Part shown: positions 26,329 to 34,992 of the stretch, piece after piece | How positions within the stretch are numbered: the stretch's first letter is position 1 | Layout of the letters: the number at the start of each line of letters is the position of its first letter | Notes under the pieces: model-generated | The model's input: the letters and a program-made list of their open reading frames with translations, nothing else | Databases searched by the model: none | Told to the model about the DNA's origin: nothing | Assembly (NCBI GenBank): GCA_902515185.1 | Contig: CABXTN010000002.1 | Coordinates: forward strand, 37,506-101,505 | Origin: an uncultured Pelagibacteraceae bacterium | GTDB lineage: Bacteria; Pseudomonadota; Alphaproteobacteria; Pelagibacterales; Pelagibacteraceae | Length of the DNA: 64,000 nt | Direction of reading: 5' to 3' | Translations under genes and position numbers: made by a program

Positions 26329-27948
26329 ATGTCTAGAGAAGTAATGGAATATGATGTTGTAATTGTAGGTGGTGGGCCATCAGGTTTATCAACTGCCATT
26401 AAACTTAAACAATTAAATCCTGAAATAAATGTTTGTGTCCTAGAGAAAGCTGCTGAGATCGGCGCTCATATTTTGTCTGGGAATGTTTTTGAAACTAGAG
26501 CTTTAGATGAATTAATTCCTAATTGGAAAGATTTAAAATCTCCCGTAAAAACAAAAGTTACAAAAGAAAAATTTTTATTTTTAAGCAAAACTAAATCGTT
26601 GAGCTGGCCCACATGGTTGTTACCCAAAGTTCAAAAAAATCATAAAAATTATATAATTAGTCTTGCAAACTTATGTAGATGGTTATCAGAACAGGCGGAG
26701 GCTCTTGGGGTTGAAATTTTTCCTGGTTTTCCAGCCAGTGAAATAATTTACAATGAAAATGGCTCGGTAAAAGGTGTTGCAACTCAAGACATGGGCATAG
26801 ATAAGGACGGAAATAAAAAAGATAGCTTTGAATCTGGAATTGAACTTCACGCAAAAGTTACAGTATTTGCTGAAGGTTGTAGAGGGCATTTAGGAAAAGA
26901 ATTAATCAAAAAATTTGAATTAGACAAAGATAAAGATCCACAACAATATGGAATTGGTTTCAAGGAAATTTGGGAAGTGGATGAGAGCAAACATGAAGAA
27001 GGTATGGTAATGCATACAGCTGGTTGGCCATTAGATAATAAAACTTATGGTGGTAGCTTTATGTATCACGCTGAAAATAAACAAATATTTTTAGGTTATG
27101 TAATTGGATTAGATTATCAAAATCCTTACCTATCTCCTTTTGATGAATTTCAAAGATTTAAAACTCACCCAGCAATTAAAAAGATAATTGAGGGAGGTAA
27201 AAGAATTTCTTATGGTGCCAGAGCTCTTATTGAAGGAGGATTACAAAGTTTACCGAAGATGTATATGCCAGGTGCATTATTAGTAGGATGTGATGCTGGA
27301 ACTCTAAATATGCCAAAAATAAAAGGTTCACATACAGCAATGAAAAGTGGGATTATAGCGGCTGAAACAATTCACGAATTTATTAAAGAGAACAAGGAAT
27401 TATCAAATTATGAAACAAAATTTAAGAACAGCTGGGTTTATGAAGAGTTACATGCTGCAAGAAACGTAAAACCTAGCTTTAGTTGGGGATTAATTTTAGG
27501 AATAATTTTTACAGGAATAGATCAAATTTTATTTAGAGGAAAATTACCTTTAACTTTAAAACATAAACACGCTGACCATGAGACCTTAAAACCTGCAAAT
27601 AGTATGCCTAAAATCGAATATCCAAAGCCGGACAATGTAATCACTTTTGACAAAACAAGCTCAGTATATTTAACTGGAACAAATCATGCAGATAATCAGC
27701 CAGTACATTTAAAACTAAAAGATAAAGATTTGCCAATAAAATACACTCTTGATAAGTATGATGAGCCTGCACAAAGATATTGCCCTGCTGGTGTATATGA
27801 AGTGCAGATAGAAAACAATATTCCAAAGTTTGTCATAAACTCACAAAATTGTATTCATTGTAAGACTTGTGATATTAAAGAACCTTCACAAAACATTACT
27901 TGGGTTACTCCAGAAGGAAGTGGTGGACCAAGATATGGTAATATGTAA
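26329..27948 (+). CDS. Electron transfer flavoprotein:ubiquinone oxidoreductase
   Basis: A 539-residue membrane-associated iron-sulfur flavoprotein. The FAD site is V-I-V-G-G-G-P-S-G-L at residues 10-19. The [4Fe-4S] cluster motif C-x2-C-x2-C is at the C-terminus (C-I-H-C-K-T-C-D), with the first cysteine in R-Y-C-P-A-G. It passes electrons from ETF to ubiquinone. It follows etfBA by 24 bases. Its stop directly abuts that of the convergent DUF2237 gene. Confidence 0.95.
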   Translation: MSREVMEYDVVIVGGGPSGLSTAIKLKQLNPEINVCVLEKAAEIGAHILSGNVFETRALDELIPNWKDLKSPVKTKVTKEKFLFLSKTKSLSWPTWLLPKVQKNHKNYIISLANLCRWLSEQAEALGVEIFPGFPASEIIYNENGSVKGVATQDMGIDKDGNKKDSFESGIELHAKVTVFAEGCRGHLGKELIKKFELDKDKDPQQYGIGFKEIWEVDESKHEEGMVMHTAGWPLDNKTYGGSFMYHAENKQIFLGYVIGLDYQNPYLSPFDEFQRFKTHPAIKKIIEGGKRISYGARALIEGGLQSLPKMYMPGALLVGCDAGTLNMPKIKGSHTAMKSGIIAAETIHEFIKENKELSNYETKFKNSWVYEELHAARNVKPSFSWGLILGIIFTGIDQILFRGKLPLTLKHKHADHETLKPANSMPKIEYPKPDNVITFDKTSSVYLTGTNHADNQPVHLKLKDKDLPIKYTLDKYDEPAQRYCPAGVYEVQIENNIPKFVINSQNCIHCKTCDIKEPSQNITWVTPEGSGGPRYGNM

Positions 27949-28323
27949 TTACGATAGATCTATCGCAAATTTTTTTAAAGTTTCAATAGGAATTAACTTT
28001 AAAGTATTTTCGTGAGTTTTTTTTAAATATATAGGGCAACCTTTACCTGCATCAACAGCTTTTGCAAACCATCCAGCACAAACACACCAATTATCACCAT
28101 TTTTTAATCCAGGAAAACCAAATTCAGGATGAGGTGTAATTAAATCATTACCAGCCTCTTTACACCACTTTAAAAAATCATCATTAACTTTGGCGCAAAC
28201 AGTGTGAACTCCTTTATCGTTTTCATCTGTTTTACAACATCCATCTCTATGCCAACCTGTAAGAGGATCTAAAGAACAATCCTCTAAATTTTCACCAAGA
28301 ACGTTTTTTTGATTGTCAGTCAT
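27949..28323 (-). CDS. DUF2237 family protein
   Basis: A 124-residue protein with the DUF2237 signature: N-V-L-G-x-x-L, G-W-x-R-D-G-C-C near residue 23, and W-C-V-C-A-G-W-F-A-K-A near residue 78. There are several conserved cysteines. Function is unknown. It overlaps the upstream oxygenase gene by eight bases. Confidence 0.85.
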   Translation of the reverse strand: MTDNQKNVLGENLEDCSLDPLTGWHRDGCCKTDENDKGVHTVCAKVNDDFLKWCKEAGNDLITPHPEFGFPGLKNGDNWCVCAGWFAKAVDAGKGCPIYLKKTHENTLKLIPIETLKKFAIDLS

Positions 28324-28924
28324 TAAAAATTTTTGAAATTTTTTTATTAACTTCTAGATTAAAAGAAAAAGATCTTCTCTCACCACTGACCATGAAAGGA
28401 TACGCTGTGTGCATTAAATAATTTGGAAAAATAATCATGTCACCAACTTTTGGCACATGGTTATGTATGCTATTTGATAAAAAAGATTTTTGACCATTTA
28501 TAAAGTCTATAGTCCCGTTAGTTTTTATTTTCTTTTTATTTTTTGTTAGATTTTTTGGAATTTTAAGATAGCCAACTCCAGAAATATCTCCATCATGAAA
28601 ATGAATTGGATTGTACTCATTTTTAAATTGCCTAACTACCCAAAAATTTTTTATTTTTATGTTATTAATTTTTTGATTAATGGATTTTTTTACATATGAA
28701 GAAATATTTTTTGTAATAAATTTTTTTATTATTTTATTTACAAATTTGTCTGTCAATCTAATTTCTTGATAAACTTGACCGACAACTCTTTTTGAGTAAT
28801 CATTTTTTTTTGTTAACTTTTTGCTATTAATTATTTTATCAACCTCTATATTTATCTTGTTTATAATATTTTTTGGTATTTTAACTTTAGCTAAAGTCGG
28901 TCCAAAAGGTTTAATAATTTTCAT
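28316..28924 (-). CDS. Small 2-oxoglutarate/Fe(II) oxygenase-like protein
   Basis: A 202-residue protein. The C-terminal half shows H-F-H-D-G-D-I-S-G-V-G-Y-L (iron H-x-D), L-M-H-T-A-Y-P-F (distal His) and R-R-S-F-S-F-N-L (2OG-binding Arg). This is the pattern of the putative 2OG-Fe(II) oxygenase family PF13759. The N-terminal 90 residues are lysine-rich. It is followed directly by DUF2237 and preceded by hisI. Substrate unknown. Confidence 0.75.
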   Translation of the reverse strand: MKIIKPFGPTLAKVKIPKNIINKINIEVDKIINSKKLTKKNDYSKRVVGQVYQEIRLTDKFVNKIIKKFITKNISSYVKKSINQKINNIKIKNFWVVRQFKNEYNPIHFHDGDISGVGYLKIPKNLTKNKKKIKTNGTIDFINGQKSFLSNSIHNHVPKVGDMIIFPNYLMHTAYPFMVSGERRSFSFNLEVNKKISKIFND

Positions 28925-28929
28925 AAGAT

Positions 28930-29397
28930 TTAAATTTTCGTTGGATTAGGTTGACCTTTATAAACTTTTTCTGGGTCAAATTTTTTTTCTTTTTCTTCAA
29001 ATTTCATTTCTATATTTCTAGCATTATCTATTTTTCCCAAAGGTATAGATCTATAAAAACAAGATCTATATCCAACGTGACAGCTTGAACCATCACCAAT
29101 ATCAACGCTCAACCAAATAGAATCTTGATCATCATCAATTCTTATTTCTTTAATCTTTTGCACAAAACCACTTGTATTACCCTTGTGCCAAATTTCTTTT
29201 CTTGATCTACTCCAGTAATGAGCTTCTTTAGTTTCAATAGAAAGCTTAAAAGCCTCAACATTCATATAACTGTGCATTAAAATCTCTTTAGTTTTGGCGC
29301 AAGTTGTCACAACAGGTATTAAACCATCATTATCAAATCTTGGTGAGAGAAGGCTACCTTCCTCTATTTCAGCGACATTTTCTCTTTTTTTAAACAT
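28930..29397 (-). CDS. hisI: Phosphoribosyl-AMP cyclohydrolase
   Basis: A 155-residue HisI, which opens the adenine ring of PR-AMP in histidine biosynthesis. Key motifs are visible: S-R-S-R-K-E-I-W-H-K-G and T-S-G for substrate, the D-D-D-Q-D magnesium site, and conserved cysteines in S-C-H-V-G-Y-R-S-C-F. No hisE fusion and no other his gene is nearby, so it is a stand-alone copy here. It is divergent from folE. Confidence 0.93.
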   Translation of the reverse strand: MFKKRENVAEIEEGSLLSPRFDNDGLIPVVTTCAKTKEILMHSYMNVEAFKLSIETKEAHYWSRSRKEIWHKGNTSGFVQKIKEIRIDDDQDSIWLSVDIGDGSSCHVGYRSCFYRSIPLGKIDNARNIEMKFEEKEKKFDPEKVYKGQPNPTKI

Positions 29398-29473
29398 TTG
29401 ATAGATTATTTAACATATCAGAGAAAATAATAAATATTTTAAAATAAATTAATTGATATATATACTTAGAATT

Positions 29474-30076
29474 ATGAAACTAGTTAAAAACGAAAATGAG
29501 AAAAAAGTAGACAAAGTTACAGACGAAGAGGCTAGAGAAGCATTCGTAAAAATACTTAGATGGATAGGGGAAGATCCAACAAGAGAGGGTCTTTTAGAGA
29601 CTCCAAAAAGAGTAACAAAAGCATTTAAAGAATATTTTGCAGGGTACCAAGAAGATCCAAAGGCAATATTAAATAAAACTTTTGGTGATGTTGAAGGTTA
29701 CAGCGATATGGTGGTTCAAAAAAATATTTCTGTACAAAGCCACTGTGAACATCACATGGCTCCAATAATTGGAATTGCTCATGTAGCATATATTCCAAAT
29801 CAAAGGGTAGTAGGATTAAGTAAGATTGCAAGAGTAGTTGAAGTATTCTCAAAAAGATTACAAACTCAAGAAAGATTAACAGTTCAGATAGCAAATACAT
29901 TAATGGAGTCATTAGATGCTAAAGGAGTAGCAGTAACAATAGATTCAACCCATCAGTGTATGACCATGAGAGGAATTAAAAAAGAGCAGGCAACGACTGT
30001 TACAAATTTTTACTTAGGTCAATTTAAAGATGATTTAAGTTATCAAAATAGATATTTGAGATTCATCGCAAAATAA
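29474..30076 (+). CDS. folE: GTP cyclohydrolase I
   Basis: A 200-residue FolE that makes dihydroneopterin triphosphate, the first step to folate. Zinc and active-site motifs are clear: Q-S-H-C-E-H-H-M-A-P and T-H-Q-C-M-T-M-R-G, plus the G-E-D-P-x-R-E-G-L-L-x-T-P-x-R start. I prefer ATG 29474; the in-frame ATG at 29453 adds seven hydrophobic residues foreign to the family. It precedes acuI on the same strand. Confidence 0.93.
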   Translation: MKLVKNENEKKVDKVTDEEAREAFVKILRWIGEDPTREGLLETPKRVTKAFKEYFAGYQEDPKAILNKTFGDVEGYSDMVVQKNISVQSHCEHHMAPIIGIAHVAYIPNQRVVGLSKIARVVEVFSKRLQTQERLTVQIANTLMESLDAKGVAVTIDSTHQCMTMRGIKKEQATTVTNFYLGQFKDDLSYQNRYLRFIAK

Positions 30077-30091
30077 TATTAATTAGTACAA

Positions 30092-31093
30092 ATGTCAGAT
30101 AAATTTAAAGCCTTGGTTTTAAATCAAGAGGGAGATAATTTTACTAGAGAAGTAAAAGAAGTTGATAAGGCTTTTTTAAAACATGGAGATGTTTTGGTAA
30201 AAGTTGATTATTCAACTTTAAATTTCAAAGATGCACTAATTCTAAAAAATGGCGCAAGGTTAGTTAAAGAATTTCCACATATACCTGGAATAGATTTTTC
30301 AGGAAAAGTTGTTGAAAGCAAAAGTGATAAGTTTAAAGAAGGTGATGAAGTAATTCAGACTGGCTGGAGAGTTGGAGAGATTTATTTTGGTGGGTATTCA
30401 CAATATTCAAAAGTAAGTTCAGATTTTTTAGTTAAGAAACCAAAAAACATGACATCTAGACAAGCAATGATGTTAGGTACTGCTGGCTTAACAGCTGTGC
30501 AATGTGCATTTACAACTAAACAAACTAGAGAAATTTTATTATTAGGTGAGAAGGTAAACGATGTAATTGTAACAGGAGCTTCAGGGGGAGTTGGGAGTAT
30601 CGCAGTAATGATATTAAGCAAAATGGGTTGCAATGTAACAGCAGCAACAACAAAACCAAATGAAGAATATTTAAAATCTCTTGGTGCTAAAAACGTTATA
30701 AAATCAAGTGATTTAGATGCAGAAGCTAGACCTCTTGATAAAGGATTATATGATGGTGCAGTTGATACTGTTGGTGGAAATATTTTATCAAAAATATTAT
30801 CCCACATCAAACCTAACGGTATTGTCGCTGCATGTGGAAATGCATCGAGTATTAAGCTTAATACTACAGTAATGCCATTTATTATTAGAGGTGTAAAGCT
30901 TTGGGGCATAGATTCAGTAAGTGTCTCTATAAAAAGAAGAGAATTTCTATGGGATGAAGTGTCTAAACTAGTTGATTTTGAACTTTTAGATAAATCTATT
31001 AAAGAAATTTCTTTGGATCAGTTGTTGGATGAATATTTAAAGATGCTCGAAGGGAAAACTTCTGGCAGATATATAATAAATTTAAATAAATAA
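30092..31093 (+). CDS. acuI: Acryloyl-CoA reductase (AcuI/YhdH family)
   Basis: A 333-residue MDR-superfamily reductase without catalytic zinc. It has S-T-L-N-F-K-D-A-L near residue 41, P-G-I-D-F-S-G, and the NADPH motif T-G-A-S-G-G-V-G. C-terminal K-x-S-G-R-Y is also typical of YhdH/AcuI. AcuI reduces toxic acryloyl-CoA to propionyl-CoA and is often linked to DMSP catabolism. It is coupled by TAATG to the LysR regulator. Confidence 0.85.
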   Translation: MSDKFKALVLNQEGDNFTREVKEVDKAFLKHGDVLVKVDYSTLNFKDALILKNGARLVKEFPHIPGIDFSGKVVESKSDKFKEGDEVIQTGWRVGEIYFGGYSQYSKVSSDFLVKKPKNMTSRQAMMLGTAGLTAVQCAFTTKQTREILLLGEKVNDVIVTGASGGVGSIAVMILSKMGCNVTAATTKPNEEYLKSLGAKNVIKSSDLDAEARPLDKGLYDGAVDTVGGNILSKILSHIKPNGIVAACGNASSIKLNTTVMPFIIRGVKLWGIDSVSVSIKRREFLWDEVSKLVDFELLDKSIKEISLDQLLDEYLKMLEGKTSGRYIINLNK

Positions 31094-31983
31094 TGGATTG
31101 GGATAAGTTAAAAATTTTCCATGCGGTTGCCGAAGCTGGAAGCTTTACTAGCGCGACAGTCAATTTAAATTTAAGTCAATCAGCAATTAGTAGGCAAATT
31201 CAATCATTAGAGGAAGATTTAAAAGTTAAATTATTTGAAAGACATGCAAGGGGTTTAACTTTGACAGAAAATGGAGAGTATGTTTTTAAAACCGCTCATG
31301 AAGTAATAAGCAAATTAAAAGAGGTCGAAACATCTTTATCAGATCAAAAAAATCATCCAACCGGAAAGCTTACTATAACAACTGTAAGAAGCTTTGGAAC
31401 CCATTGGTTAACTCCAAGGATTCAGGAATTTATGCAACTCCATCCAGAAATTGAGGTAGAATTAATATTTGACGATAAAGAGCTAGATTTAAGTACAAGA
31501 CAAGCTGATATAGGTATTTTTATGAGAAGACCTAAGCAACTAAATTATATTCAGAAAAAATTAATAGATATTAACTACCATATTTATGGTTCCAATAGGT
31601 ATTTGGAGAAATATGGTATGCCAAAAACAATAGCAGATTTAAATAAGCATAAGTTTATATCTTTTGGTAAAGGTACGCCGTCCCCAGTATTTAATCCTGA
31701 TTGGGCGTTAAAAGTGGGTATTAAAGATAATAAAAAGAGAAAGTCAGTCATGAAGGTTAACAGCGTAATGGGCTTACTTTTAGCCGTAGAAAGTGGCGTT
31801 GGATTAGCTGCACTTCCGGACTATTTAAGCTATCAATCAAAGAATATAATTAAAGTATTGCCCAAAGTAGAAGGTCCAATTACAGAAGCTCACTTTGTTT
31901 ATCCTCAATCAATGAAAAATGTAGCTAGGGTTCAAGCTTTCCGTAATTTTTTATATAGTAAAATTTCAGAGTGGGAGTTTTAA
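31093..31983 (+). CDS. LysR-family transcriptional regulator
   Basis: A 296-residue LTTR. The N-terminal winged HTH is textbook: F-H-A-V-A-E-A-G-S-F-T-S-A, L-S-Q-S-A-I-S-R-Q-I and L-F-E-R. A LysR substrate domain occupies residues 90-295. It is co-transcribed with acuI through a TAATG overlap, unlike the usual divergent arrangement. It may sense an acrylate, propionate or related acyl signal. Confidence 0.92.
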   Translation: MDWDKLKIFHAVAEAGSFTSATVNLNLSQSAISRQIQSLEEDLKVKLFERHARGLTLTENGEYVFKTAHEVISKLKEVETSLSDQKNHPTGKLTITTVRSFGTHWLTPRIQEFMQLHPEIEVELIFDDKELDLSTRQADIGIFMRRPKQLNYIQKKLIDINYHIYGSNRYLEKYGMPKTIADLNKHKFISFGKGTPSPVFNPDWALKVGIKDNKKRKSVMKVNSVMGLLLAVESGVGLAALPDYLSYQSKNIIKVLPKVEGPITEAHFVYPQSMKNVARVQAFRNFLYSKISEWEF

Positions 31984-32015
31984 AACTCTCTAATTATCTG
32001 CGTCAATATTGCAAT

Positions 32016-32046
32016 TGATAATCATTATCATTGAGAATAGTTATCA
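32016..32046 (+). promoter_or_regulatory. Tandem Fur-type operators
   Basis: TGATAAT-C-ATTATCA (32016-32030) is a perfect 7-1-7 Fur palindrome. A second site, TGAGAAT-A-GTTATCA (32032-32046), has one mismatched pair. Centres are 16 bases apart, 37 bases before the GTG of the iron-binding protein. Iron-dependent repression by a Fur-family protein is the natural reading. Confidence 0.85.
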
Positions 32047-32082
32047 TTCCTAAATAATATAAACATAAAAAAAGGGATAATC

Positions 32083-33111
32083 GTGAAAAAAATAACAATT
32101 TCTGCTTTGATTACATTTTTGTTTGCCTCAACTTTTGCAATAGCAAACGAAGTAAACGTATTCAATGCAAGACACTACAAAGCTGACGGAGAGCTTTATA
32201 GTAAATTTACTAACAAGACTGGAATAAAAGTTAATCTGATAAATGGAAAATCAGGTGCTTTAGAAAAAAGAATTATTAGCGAAGGTGCAGATTCTTCTGC
32301 TGACCTATACATCACAGCAGATGCTGGAAGATGTGGAGCTATGGATTCAAAAGGCGCGCTTCAGGGTGGCCTAACATCTGGAGCTATCAAAGCTGCTGTT
32401 CCAAAAAGTTTTAGAACAAATAAGTGGGTTGGAATCGCAAAAAGAGCTAGAATAATTTATTATTCACCTGAAAGAGTTACTGGTGCTGAATTATCTGGAA
32501 TGACTTACGAAGGTCTAGCTGATCCTAAATGGAAAGGTAGATTAGTAATAAGAAAATCTAGTAATATTTATAACAAATCTCTTGTAGCATCATTGATTAA
32601 AAACAATGGAAAAGCTGCAACAGCTGCATGGGCTGAAGGAGTTGTTGCTAACATGGCTAGAACACCAACAGGAAACGATAGAGCACAAATAATGGCAGTA
32701 GCAGCTGGCGAAGCTGATATTGCGGTAGCTAATACATATTACTTAGCTCTAATGTTATCTGGTAAAAAAGGTGCCGAACAACAAGAAGCTGCAAAAAAAG
32801 TCAAAGCTTTCTTTCCAAATCAAAATGATAGAGGAACGCATATGAATGTAAGTTGTGCAGCTTTAGTAAAAGGTGCGCCTAATAAAGATAATGCTATTAA
32901 ACTTGTAGAGTTTTTATTAACTCCAGAATCTCAAGAGCACTTTACAAACAACACTTTTGAGTTTCCAATGATTAATGGTGTTTCACCAAGTCCATTAGTA
33001 GTTAACAACTTAGGATTAGATTTCAAACAAGATATGAAAACTAAACTTTCTTCTTATGGAAAAAATCAAGCAGCAGCAGTTGAAGTAATGACGGCCGCAG
33101 GTTGGAAATAA
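32083..33111 (+). CDS. fbpA: Iron(III) ABC transporter substrate-binding protein
   Basis: A 342-residue periplasmic protein of the FbpA/IdiA/SfuA group (called SfuC in Pelagibacter). GTG 32083 follows AAAGGGATAATC. There is a signal peptide ending A-I-A-N-E near residue 22. The mature part starts V-N-V-F-N-A-R-H-Y, with a conserved A-N-T-Y-Y-L-A-L whose paired tyrosines bind Fe(III). It sits under tandem Fur sites, with permease and ATPase downstream. Confidence 0.92.
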   Translation: MKKITISALITFLFASTFAIANEVNVFNARHYKADGELYSKFTNKTGIKVNLINGKSGALEKRIISEGADSSADLYITADAGRCGAMDSKGALQGGLTSGAIKAAVPKSFRTNKWVGIAKRARIIYYSPERVTGAELSGMTYEGLADPKWKGRLVIRKSSNIYNKSLVASLIKNNGKAATAAWAEGVVANMARTPTGNDRAQIMAVAAGEADIAVANTYYLALMLSGKKGAEQQEAAKKVKAFFPNQNDRGTHMNVSCAALVKGAPNKDNAIKLVEFLLTPESQEHFTNNTFEFPMINGVSPSPLVVNNLGLDFKQDMKTKLSSYGKNQAAAVEVMTAAGWK

Positions 33112-33115
33112 GTTG

Positions 33116-33286
33116 ATGAAAGAAAAAAATTTATTTGAATTTGATTTAAATAAATCTTCTAAGGCATGCGATCCGTGCGCCTTAGAGTGTAAAAAAATCA
33201 ATGAAAAAATAAATAAAAGAGAGTTATCTGAGCTCAAAAATAAAGAGGTTTTACATATCCTTAGTGTTTTTGAAGACAAAGAGTAA
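33116..33286 (+). CDS. Small cysteine-cluster protein in the iron operon
   Basis: ATG 33116, two bases after the fbpA stop codon TAA ends (A-G-T-T then ATG), opens a 56-codon frame ending at TAA 33286. Cysteines sit as C18-x2-C21-x3-C25 (A-C-D-P-C-A-L-E-C). The rest is charged and helical with no signal peptide, so cytosolic. The cysteine spacing could bind Fe-S or another metal. The location between binding protein and permease suggests an iron-related role. Confidence 0.6.
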   Translation: MKEKNLFEFDLNKSSKACDPCALECKKINEKINKRELSELKNKEVLHILSVFEDKE

Positions 33287-33297
33287 CTTTTTTACTT

Positions 33298-33347
33298 AAA
33301 AGGTTCCTAGCTTTTTGGCATTACCCCCTTTTAGTTAGGAGCCTTTA
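33298..33347 (+). promoter_or_regulatory. Hairpin between iron SBP unit and permease
   Basis: The arms 33299-33311 (AAAGGTTCCTAGC) and 33334-33346 (GTTAGGAGCCTTT) pair with two G-U wobbles around a 22-base pyrimidine-rich loop. No T-run follows directly. As at proX-proW, this could be a leaky terminator or 3' stabiliser that raises the binding-protein message over the permease. Confidence 0.55.
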
Positions 33348-33366
33348 GTATTATAAGGGTAATATT

Positions 33367-34992
33367 TTGACAAAAAAAATTAATATTTGGTTCTTTCTTT
33401 CTCTTTTCATTTCAGTATTTGTTTGTATTCCTATTTTAACAGTTTTTTCAAGTTTTTTTGAAAGCACCTCAAATTATTATGAGATATTAAAAGATACTTT
33501 TTTAATAGAATACATTTTAAATTCATTAACTCTTTTATTTTCTGTTTTAATACTTACTTTTTTAATAGGTACTGGTACTGCTTGTTTGGTATCATTTTAT
33601 AAATTCCCTTTTAGCAATTTTTTTAAATGGGCACTAATTCTATCTTTTGCGGTCCCACCTTACATTTATGCATATTCTTTAACAGCATTTTTTGACAATT
33701 ATGGAACTGCTTTTACAATTTTAACAAATTTATTCGGTGAGGGTGATTACAACAGAAGTATTCCAAAATTTAATGGTATGCTTGGTGCAACTTTATCAAT
33801 GACTTTCTCTCTTTTTGCTTACGTATACATACTATCAAGAGCATCATTTTTATATCAATCTCAAAATCTTATTGATTTAGGTAAAAACTTAGGTTTTTCA
33901 AAATTTAAATCATTTTACAATATTATATTGCCTGCAGCTCGCCCTGCAATTGTTGCCGGTTTGTCTCTTGTTGCTATGGAAACACTTGCAGAATTTGGTG
34001 CAGTAGACTTTTTCTCGATAAATACTTTAACAACAGGCATTTATAATTCTTGGATAGCTTTTGATGATCTTGCATTTGCTAACAGAATAGCATCATTCTT
34101 ATTACTTTTTATATTTTCACTGTTTATAATAGAGAACTTATCTAGGAAAAAAGCAAAATATCATTTTAATATCAAAGGAGGATTTAAACAAAAGGAAAAA
34201 ATCAAACTTTATGGATCCAAATCCTTTTTTGCATTTATTTTTTGTTTTTCTATTTTTTTTATAAGTTTTTTATTCCCTCTAAGTCAAATGTTATATTGGA
34301 CAATAAAATTTCCTGAAAATTTATTAGATCTACAAATTCTTACACTTTTTTTGAATACGCTTTACTTAGCTTTATTATCCAGTCTGGTATTAATAATGTT
34401 CTCTTTGATATCAAATTATGGAAATAGAGTAACAAATAATAAAATACTTAACATACTATCTACTTTATCAATTTCAGGCTACGCAATACCAGGCGTAATA
34501 CTTGCGGTTGCTTTTATAACATTTATTGCTTGGTTTGATGACACGATAATTAAATCATTAGGTTTGTTATCTGTAAAAAAAATTTTCATTGGTTCAATCT
34601 TAGGACTAGTTTTAGTCTATTTTATAAGATTTTATTCTTTAGCATTTAATGGAATTAAATCTGGTTATGAAAAAATAAATATTGCTGTCGATGAAAGTGC
34701 ATATTTACTTGGCTACTCAAAAAGAAAAACATTTATAGATATACATGTTCCGTTTTTAAGAAATTCATTATTATTTATAATAATATTAATTTCTTTGGAA
34801 ATTATAAGAGAGCTTCCTATTACTTTAATTTTAAGACCTTTTAATTTTGAAACTTTTGCTACCACAGCGTATATTTCTGCATCAGAAGATTTACTTGAAG
34901 CAGCTGCAGTACCATCTTTATTTTTAATTTTAATTGCTTCAATTTTTATTATAATTGCTTCAAAATATATTTTAAGGGAAACAAATGATTGA
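33367..34992 (+). CDS. fbpB: Iron(III) ABC transporter permease
   Basis: A 541-residue permease with two fused BPD_transp_1 halves, about twelve hydrophobic segments, and EAA-type loops near residues 170-195 and 435-460. Start is TTG 33367 behind AAGGGTAATATT. This is the FbpB/SfuB architecture. It overlaps the ATPase gene by eight bases. Confidence 0.9.
   Translation: MTKKINIWFFLSLFISVFVCIPILTVFSSFFESTSNYYEILKDTFLIEYILNSLTLLFSVLILTFLIGTGTACLVSFYKFPFSNFFKWALILSFAVPPYIYAYSLTAFFDNYGTAFTILTNLFGEGDYNRSIPKFNGMLGATLSMTFSLFAYVYILSRASFLYQSQNLIDLGKNLGFSKFKSFYNIILPAARPAIVAGLSLVAMETLAEFGAVDFFSINTLTTGIYNSWIAFDDLAFANRIASFLLLFIFSLFIIENLSRKKAKYHFNIKGGFKQKEKIKLYGSKSFFAFIFCFSIFFISFLFPLSQMLYWTIKFPENLLDLQILTLFLNTLYLALLSSLVLIMFSLISNYGNRVTNNKILNILSTLSISGYAIPGVILAVAFITFIAWFDDTIIKSLGLLSVKKIFIGSILGLVLVYFIRFYSLAFNGIKSGYEKINIAVDESAYLLGYSKRKTFIDIHVPFLRNSLLFIIILISLEIIRELPITLILRPFNFETFATTAYISASEDLLEAAAVPSLFLILIASIFIIIASKYILRETND

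Noticed and set aside
27952..27965. 14-bp palindrome CGATAGATCTATCG at the etfQO/DUF2237 junction
   Set aside because: It is inside the coding end of the DUF2237 gene, has no loop space for a hairpin and no T-run, so neither terminator nor operator is supported.
30382..30909. Long open frame (175 codons) on the strand opposite acuI
   Set aside because: acuI is complete with clear motifs; the antisense frame shows no domain and low-complexity hydrophobic runs typical of shadow frames.
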